DNA from: Patescibacteria group bacterium
GTDB taxonomy: Bacteria > Patescibacteriota > Minisyncoccia > UBA6257 > 02-FULL-45-10c
Reading direction: 5' to 3'
NCBI GenBank assembly: GCA_018896875.1
Contig: JAHILT010000045.1
Span: 1 to 10,743, forward strand
Length of the DNA stretch: 10,743 nt
Of this stretch, positions 5,799 through 10,743 are shown one piece after another. Numbering within the stretch: position 1 is the first letter of the stretch; each line of letters begins with the position of its first letter. Both the position numbers and the translations under genes were made by a program. The notes beneath the pieces were generated by a model. The model did no database searches. It saw only the letters and a program-made list of their open reading frames with translations, and was not told the origin of the DNA.

Positions 5799-6605
5799 AT
5801 GTCAATCATAAAAGATCAAAAATATTTTTTTGATATAAATTCTAAAAAAGTTTGCTTTACGATTAATGAAAACAATTTTTTTTATACTTATGTTGTAAAG
5901 GATGTTAAGAATGCTTTTTTATGGCTTAAGGATAAGAAAAATATTTTAGATTATGGATGTGGAACCGGTGCCTCTATTGATTTATACTTGGATTCCACAA
6001 AAAATAATAGCGTCACGATTACTGGTGTTGATATTTCTGGTGAATCTATAAAAATTGCAAAACAAAAGCATCCGAATTATTTTTTTTATAAAATTGAAAA
6101 TAATAGAATGCCACAATTTAAGAATGAAAACTTTGACAGTGCATACTTAATTCATGTCTTGCATCATTCTCATGATCACCAAGAGATGTTTAATGAAATA
6201 TATAACAAATTATCAAAAAATGGTAAATTTTTTATTTGCGATTTGTCTTCTAATAATCACATTATAAAGTTTTTTAGATATATTTTTCAATGGATGCCGA
6301 GCTTTATTAAAAATAAATTTAATGATGATTTGGTGATTAATGGTGATATACCTGAAAAAAATAAAGTTGATATTGATACAATTAAGAAGAAATTAGTAAA
6401 CTCTGGCTTTACAATCATAGAAGTTGGCTATAGTCACTTATTCTTTTTTGTCTTTGCATGGATAGATAAAATATCAGGTATTTCTAATGTAAAAGTTTTT
6501 AGAAATATATTGAATGTGTTTTTAAGAACCGAAATATATTTATTAAAGTATAAAATATTTCAAGGAAAATGCGAATCATTTTATATTAAATGTATTAAAG
6601 GATGA
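5799..6605 (+). CDS. Class I SAM-dependent methyltransferase
   Basis: A 268-residue protein with a Methyltransf_11/25-type fold: NILDYGCGTGASIDLYL (48-64) as motif I, GVDISGESIKIA near 76-87 as the acidic strand-2 end, FDSAYLIHVLHHSHDHQEM (near 111-129) and LSKNGKFFICDLSS (near 138-151). The C-terminal 110 residues hold a long hydrophobic stretch (YSHLFFFVFAWIDKISGI), so membrane contact or a lipid-linked substrate is possible. The lower half resembles enzymes acting on large lipid or isoprenoid-linked molecules only loosely, so a glycan substrate is assumed from context. The start lacks a Shine-Dalgarno. The stop TGA overlaps the ATG of the next gene (ATGA), so the two are translated as a pair. 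It is the first host gene after the IS element and may depend on a promoter there. Confidence 0.85.
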   Translation: MSIIKDQKYFFDINSKKVCFTINENNFFYTYVVKDVKNAFLWLKDKKNILDYGCGTGASIDLYLDSTKNNSVTITGVDISGESIKIAKQKHPNYFFYKIENNRMPQFKNENFDSAYLIHVLHHSHDHQEMFNEIYNKLSKNGKFFICDLSSNNHIIKFFRYIFQWMPSFIKNKFNDDLVINGDIPEKNKVDIDTIKKKLVNSGFTIIEVGYSHLFFFVFAWIDKISGISNVKVFRNILNVFLRTEIYLLKYKIFQGKCESFYIKCIKG

Positions 6606-9280
6606 AAAATTATTGCAAGATATTTATAACAAAACACTTAGAAGGTTTAGTTTTTTTAATACTGTTTTTATTTCCGCTGATATTTTGGTTTTTTGATGGT
6701 AATATTATTTTTGGTCATGATGGTTCTGTAATGCTTGATTCATGTTCTGAGCTTAGCAAGGATTACTATTCTTTGTGGACAAATTATTTTAACGGGACAC
6801 TTTTAAGTCATCAGGGTTTTATTATCATCGCTGGGATATTATATTTATCTCACTTAATCGGGATTGCTTTTTTTGCTAGGGCTGCTTTATTTTCTTTAAT
6901 TTTTGTCCTGCCCGTAGCTTCTATGTTTTATTTTTTACGAGCTTTATTAAGCAATAAAGATAAGCACAAAATATATATCATAATTGCTTCATTATTTTAT
7001 GGTTTAAATTTTTTTGTTGTTCAAAGATGGCATGAAGTTCAATGGGTTTATTTAATTTCCTATGGTTTACTGCCTTTACTTTTATTATTTATTTACAATT
7101 ACACAAAAACAAATAATTTCAAATATGCTTTCTACGGTTTTATTTTAATATTATTTAATTCAATTAACATTTCTGATCCGCCTATAATAATTGGTTATTG
7201 GGGATTAGCCCTTCTTTTTTTTATCATTATAGTTCTTGTTAAAAAAGACATTAAACCTGTTTTAATATTGAAAAGATTAATTTTATTTTTTTTAATATCT
7301 TTTTTAAGTGTTTTGTTTGTGCTTATTCCTTTGTTTTATGTTATTCAAGGGGTAAAAATGCAAGAATTTGCTGATAATAATATTGGGTTGAATTATGTGA
7401 ATTTAACGATGCAACAAGACGGATTGCTTGGTTTAATAAGACAAATGGGTTACTTTCTATTATATACCCCAAGATTTACTGGAGAATATTTTTATGATTT
7501 TATAGGAATTTATCTTAATAATTTCTTTGTGATATTTAGTATCTTTTTTATAACGATAATATCTCTCTGTGGAGTTTTTGCCAAAAAAAATAATTATTTA
7601 GGTTCATTTTCTTCTTTATTAATCATTTTTGGATTGTTATTTGCAAACGGAATCCAGAAACCAACTGGAGAGATATTTAAATGGTTATTTTTGAATATTC
7701 CATTTTTTTGGATGTTTCGTAGTCCTGATAATAAGTTTTTTCCACTATATATATTTGGTATTGCCATTGGTATCGGTTTATTTTTTGTCTATGTAAAAAT
7801 TAATGATATTTTTAAAAAATTTGTGGCATTGCTAATTTTCACAGCAATCATGATTTATGCTTTCCCCATTGTTACTAATATAGTTCCGCAAAAACAACAT
7901 AGAATCAAAACTCCCGATGAATATCAAGAAATCGCGCAAATGATTAATCAAAAAAAAATAGAATTTAATGTAGCCTTAGGAAATCGAAATTCATTTGGCG
8001 ATTTTGTCTGGGAATCAGATAAAAAGTTTAGTGGCACTAATTTACTTCTATTATTATTATCAAAGGGAATAGTGTGGAATCCTACCGATACTTATGCCTA
8101 TAAGAATAACAGCATTATTTATAAAAAGGCTATATATAATAATGATTTAGATATTGACATTGATCTTTTAAGGCTGGTTAATATTAGATATTTAATTTTA
8201 AACAAAGACTTGGATTATAATCAATTAACAAAAAACACCAATGAAGTATATAAAGAAAAAACTTTGGTAGATTACCAAAGAGCTTTTTCACAGTTTTCTG
8301 TAGTAGCAGAAAATAATAATTTGGTAGTTTATTCTGTCGGTCAAGACAATAACGGCATTTTTTATGTCCCTGGTCAAATAATTATTACTACAGATACGCT
8401 AGACTCTTTGACTGATATTGTATCTGCTTTAAATTATCAAAGTAACTCCGCGATTTATTTCCAAGATCAAAACAAGAGCAATGAAATGATTAGTGAATTA
8501 AAAAAAATAAATAAAGATAGCGATGAGAACACTTTTCCTATTTTGGAATTCAAAAAAATAAATCCAATAAAATATAAAATAAGAGTTCATGGGGCGAAAG
8601 ACGATTTTCCGCTGGTTTTCAGCGAGTCATTCCACAGTGGTTGGAAGGTTTACCCTGTTAAATCCGGCAATGCCGGAATTCTGCAAGGAACGGAATTATT
8701 TAACAGGGCAGGCAATTACAAAATTCTTGATGGGAATGATGAGGATCAGGCGAGTTCGGAAGAATTGTCGGATTATATTAGCAAAGGGTGGGTTACGGAT
8801 TTGGGGAATGGGAATGAAAAGAAAATTGAGCACAAAAAATGGGAGGATGGAAAAGAAAAGTTGGATTATGTGGAAAAATATAATATAGATTTTGTTTCCA
8901 AAAATTTTCAGGATACGATTCAGAACGATAACCTTCCAAAAGGAAGTATATTTGAAACTTGGTTCAAGAAGCCATTGCCGGAGGAAAATCATTTGACCGC
9001 AAACGGGTACGCGAATAGCTGGTGGATAGACCTTGAAGAAGTTTGTCAAGTTGAAAGTTATAAAGTTGAAAGTGGAGAGGGGAGTTTCTGTATCAAGAAT
9101 CCGGATGGAAGTTATGATTTTGAAATGGTGGTTGAATTCTGGCCGCAAAGATTGTTCTATGTCGGATTAGGAATATCAGGAATTACATTGTTGGGCTGCA
9201 TCATATACCTAGCTCATGACTATAAAAAAAGAAAATTTAAAATAGAAACTTCCAATAATGATATAAATTTAGAAAAATAA
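6602..9280 (+). CDS. Large polytopic membrane protein, GT-C/YfhO-like, probable lipid-linked sugar transferase
   Basis: An 892-residue protein. Residues 1-430 hold about ten to twelve hydrophobic spans, the first at 15-33, then a loop FGHDGS (37-42) of the kind that carries an acidic residue in GT-C enzymes, and later FFWMFRSPDNKFFPLY (368-383), reminiscent of the FRxPxKF region of YfhO-type proteins. Residues 430-850 should lie outside the membrane; PLVFSESFHSGWKVYPV (about 669-685) is a common YfhO-type motif. NGYANSWWIDLEEVCQVES and a final span (about 852-871) with a basic tail close the protein; similar ends occur in CPR proteins as far as I recall. Likely role: moving sugars from polyprenyl-phosphate donors to the glycan outside. 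The name is inference; no catalytic residue is proven. Base composition rises sharply near residue 660. It overlaps the preceding methyltransferase by 4 bases and ends before a terminator. Confidence 0.7.
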   Translation: MKNYCKIFITKHLEGLVFLILFLFPLIFWFFDGNIIFGHDGSVMLDSCSELSKDYYSLWTNYFNGTLLSHQGFIIIAGILYLSHLIGIAFFARAALFSLIFVLPVASMFYFLRALLSNKDKHKIYIIIASLFYGLNFFVVQRWHEVQWVYLISYGLLPLLLLFIYNYTKTNNFKYAFYGFILILFNSINISDPPIIIGYWGLALLFFIIIVLVKKDIKPVLILKRLILFFLISFLSVLFVLIPLFYVIQGVKMQEFADNNIGLNYVNLTMQQDGLLGLIRQMGYFLLYTPRFTGEYFYDFIGIYLNNFFVIFSIFFITIISLCGVFAKKNNYLGSFSSLLIIFGLLFANGIQKPTGEIFKWLFLNIPFFWMFRSPDNKFFPLYIFGIAIGIGLFFVYVKINDIFKKFVALLIFTAIMIYAFPIVTNIVPQKQHRIKTPDEYQEIAQMINQKKIEFNVALGNRNSFGDFVWESDKKFSGTNLLLLLLSKGIVWNPTDTYAYKNNSIIYKKAIYNNDLDIDIDLLRLVNIRYLILNKDLDYNQLTKNTNEVYKEKTLVDYQRAFSQFSVVAENNNLVVYSVGQDNNGIFYVPGQIIITTDTLDSLTDIVSALNYQSNSAIYFQDQNKSNEMISELKKINKDSDENTFPILEFKKINPIKYKIRVHGAKDDFPLVFSESFHSGWKVYPVKSGNAGILQGTELFNRAGNYKILDGNDEDQASSEELSDYISKGWVTDLGNGNEKKIEHKKWEDGKEKLDYVEKYNIDFVSKNFQDTIQNDNLPKGSIFETWFKKPLPEENHLTANGYANSWWIDLEEVCQVESYKVESGEGSFCIKNPDGSYDFEMVVEFWPQRLFYVGLGISGITLLGCIIYLAHDYKKRKFKIETSNNDINLEK

Positions 9281-9304
9281 ATATATAACTAAAAAAATTA
9301 AAAT

Positions 9305-9336
9305 AAAAACCGAGTATTTTTCCTCGGTTTTTTTTG
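9305..9336. terminator. Rho-independent terminator, probably bidirectional
   Basis: Stem AAAAACCGAG (9305-9314) and CTCGGTTTTT (9323-9332) around an 8-base loop, followed by a T run to 9335. On the minus strand the same stem is followed by TTTTTATTTT. It sits between two convergent genes, 25 bases after the plus-strand stop at 9280 and about 90 bases beyond the minus-strand stop at 9426, and could serve both. The rest of the 145-base gap holds nothing I recognise. Confidence 0.88.
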
Positions 9337-9425
9337 TTTTAGATAAATCAGGAATCGCTTTATTTATTAACATTCATTTTACGATTTCAAGCATTGAAAT
9401 AATAAACAATAAAAAGAATTTTCTT

Positions 9426-10652
9426 TTATTTTGTTAAATTATAAATAAACTTAATTTCTTTTTCGCTTAAAACTCTGTTGTAAATTTTAACTTCATCTAT
9501 TGTGCCTGTCCAAAAAGCTTCGTTTTCAAGAGAACCAATTAAAATATTATTGTTATTTTCTTTAATAATATCTGTGTTTAATTTAACTTTTATATCTAGA
9601 TTGCCATTTAGATAAATTTTAATTTCTTTTGATGCACCGTCAAATATTCCTACAAAGTGATAAAATATATTTCTTTTTGTTTCAACTGAATATAAGTCTT
9701 CATAAGAGTCGCCATCTCCAGTTACAAAATGATAATTTTCTGCCCAATAACCAGCCATAAACCCACTATTTGATCCATGAGAATTTGATTTTGAAATCCA
9801 TCTTGGAGATGTTTTATCGTCATAGTCTTCTAATTTAATCCACGATTCAATTGTTAGCTTGCTATTTGAAAGATTTTGAATATTTTTAATTTCAACAAAA
9901 TTTGTTCCATCAAACAACAAGGCCTTGCCTATTTTACCGTCAATTAATTTTGGTTTATTAACCACTATTCCATTATTGTTGTTTCCTGATAAATCTTTTA
10001 CAATATTGTCATTGACTTCATCGAAACTCCAATAGCCGACTAATCCCGAAGCTTTTGCCCAAAGTTTAATATTTGAACCAATCTCAAGTTTCAATGGGTC
10101 AGAACCACCGTCTTTTAGGGCTGTTTTTTTGAGGTGTTCATCTGATTCTAAAAGTGAAGTTATGACAAAATCATTTTTTTCGCCAACGACATAAGCATAA
10201 TAATAACCGCTGTCAGCCGTATTAACTGGATCAATCGGCAGAGACTTTTCAAATTTAAAATCTTTTGGAAGTTTTGTAAAATTCACGGGCAGCCATCCGG
10301 TTCCGTTGATGTTTTGATAATCCGCTTCTGTCTTACAGCGATATTCCCAATCATCGGGAAGCGAGGGCAGATCAAGGCCGCTGCAATTTGCGCTATAAGA
10401 GGGGAGAGAAACATAAACTCTGTTTTGGTCTCCCCAAAAAATATTTTGATTAGTATCTCGTAGTTTTGTTAAGGCGGAATCAATCAGAGAAAGATTTTCA
10501 ATTCTCGCCGGATCTCTGTCGCGCTTTTCCAGTTCTGCGACATAGGGTTTTAAATTCAGGATATATATCGAAACTAAAATCGCGATAATTCCAATAATAA
10601 TTAAAATTATCAAAAATATATTGCGCTTGTTTTTAACTAAATTAAGATTCAT
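9426..10652 (-). CDS. Single-pass membrane-anchored protein with C-terminal LamG-like domain
   Basis: A 408-residue protein. A short basic N-terminus is followed by one hydrophobic span (about 11-32) with no signal-peptidase or prepilin cleavage motif that I can see, so it is probably an anchor with the rest outside. Residues 45-200 (RDPARIENLSLIDSALTKL, then YRCKTEADYQNINGTGWLPV) recall pseudopilin-like extracytoplasmic regions of CPR proteins, including paired cysteines C90 and C106. Residues 204-405 form a LamG/concanavalin-like jelly roll (Laminin_G_3): GLVGYWSFDE (203-212), DLSGNNNNGI, ALLFDGTNFVEI, LTIESWIKL and GTIDEVKIYNRVLSEKEI at the end. Such domains usually bind carbohydrate or protein. 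It is convergent with the glycan operon and separately promoted. The DNA for the LamG part is clearly more AT-rich than that for the anchor part, suggesting domain exchange. The ATG lacks a Shine-Dalgarno. Confidence 0.8.
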   Translation of the reverse strand: MNLNLVKNKRNIFLIILIIIGIIAILVSIYILNLKPYVAELEKRDRDPARIENLSLIDSALTKLRDTNQNIFWGDQNRVYVSLPSYSANCSGLDLPSLPDDWEYRCKTEADYQNINGTGWLPVNFTKLPKDFKFEKSLPIDPVNTADSGYYYAYVVGEKNDFVITSLLESDEHLKKTALKDGGSDPLKLEIGSNIKLWAKASGLVGYWSFDEVNDNIVKDLSGNNNNGIVVNKPKLIDGKIGKALLFDGTNFVEIKNIQNLSNSKLTIESWIKLEDYDDKTSPRWISKSNSHGSNSGFMAGYWAENYHFVTGDGDSYEDLYSVETKRNIFYHFVGIFDGASKEIKIYLNGNLDIKVKLNTDIIKENNNNILIGSLENEAFWTGTIDEVKIYNRVLSEKEIKFIYNLTK

Positions 10653-10696
10653 AAATTTTTTAACACTAAAACTATTTTTTCTCTCCCAATGTTTTA

Positions 10697-10725
10697 ATTA
10701 TAATACTAATAAATAAATTTATCAA
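10697..10725 (-). promoter_or_regulatory. Sigma-70 promoter for the LamG-domain protein
   Basis: Read on the minus strand: TTGATA (-35, 10720-10725), a 17-base spacer, then perfect TATAAT (-10, 10697-10702). The start of transcription would fall near 10690, giving a leader of about 37 bases. A GGGAGAG lies close to the predicted 5' end of the RNA, about 30 bases from the ATG, too far to act as its ribosome binding site. Confidence 0.8.
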
Positions 10726-10743
10726 GCGTTTTTCGGTTTGGGC

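Noticed and set aside
8589..8888. Plus-strand 99-codon reading frame inside the membrane protein gene
   Set aside because: It overlaps a well-supported gene in another phase and has no family-like motifs; it arises from the G-rich composition of this segment.
9048..9080. Short tandem repeat GTTGAAAGT within the membrane protein gene
   Set aside because: Only two copies, in frame, coding VES/VES; too short to be a phase-variation tract.
8696..9148. Minus-strand 150-codon reading frame opposite the membrane protein gene
   Set aside because: Antisense shadow of the coding frame; low-complexity, Phe/Ile-rich translation with no start signal.
1..10743. CRISPR array, tRNA or rRNA genes
   Set aside because: No regularly spaced repeats, cloverleaf with CCA-type end, or rRNA-like conserved stretches were seen on either strand.

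Overview
The window looks like part of a surface-glycan biosynthesis cluster from an uncultured bacterium, with one complete insertion sequence inside it. The DNA is very AT-rich: hand-counted 60-base lines in the cluster hold about 20-25% G+C. Almost no gene start has a Shine-Dalgarno sequence. The run of glycosyltransferase and methyltransferase genes, a YfhO/GT-C-like giant membrane protein and a single-pass LamG protein remind me of Patescibacteria/CPR genomes. That assignment is inference from gene style, not proof. UGA acts as a stop at several gene ends, so the standard bacterial code (table 11) is the best reading.

Layout, plus strand, positions 1-9280. The window opens with the last codons of an epimerase, best match by eye GDP-L-fucose synthase. 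It overlaps a GT4-like glycosyltransferase (36-1211). Five class I SAM-dependent methyltransferases of at least four kinds follow: 1278-1805, cut by an in-frame TGA with its lost tail at 1806-1973; 1989-2657; an FkbM type at 2766-3488; one with an N-terminal zinc ribbon at 3493-4377; and 5799-6605. Between the second and third lies a decayed 3' end of a second copy of the glycosyltransferase gene (2661-2769), whose stop still overlaps the FkbM start. The last gene (6602-9280, ATGA overlap) encodes an 892-residue multi-pass membrane protein of GT-C/YfhO type. A strong, probably bidirectional, terminator at 9305-9336 closes the run.

A complete IS3-family element (4385-5753, 1369 bp) sits between the fourth and fifth methyltransferase genes. 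It has 26-bp imperfect inverted repeats, a 3-bp ATT target duplication, orfA and orfB in a -1 relation, an intact DD(35)E triad and a candidate slippery site. It also carries the parts of a junction promoter: TTGACA at the right end and TAAACT in the left end, 17 bp apart once the ends abut around 3 bp. A long hairpin and a 9-codon leader ORF lie just upstream of orfA.

Minus strand, 9426-10652: a single-pass membrane-anchored protein with a C-terminal LamG-like domain, behind a very good sigma-70 promoter (TTGATA, 17 bp, TATAAT).

How the parts fit: the epimerase would supply an activated deoxysugar, the glycosyltransferase would add it, the methyltransferases would cap or decorate sugars, and the large membrane protein may transfer sugars from a lipid-linked donor outside the membrane. 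Base composition jumps inside two genes (near 8580 and near 10040), the second at a domain border. With the IS, the gene remnant and the nonsense codon, this suggests a hypervariable locus shaped by recombination. I found no clear sign of a wholly new biological system; the most unusual points are the gene wreckage, the composition joints and the IS leader region.
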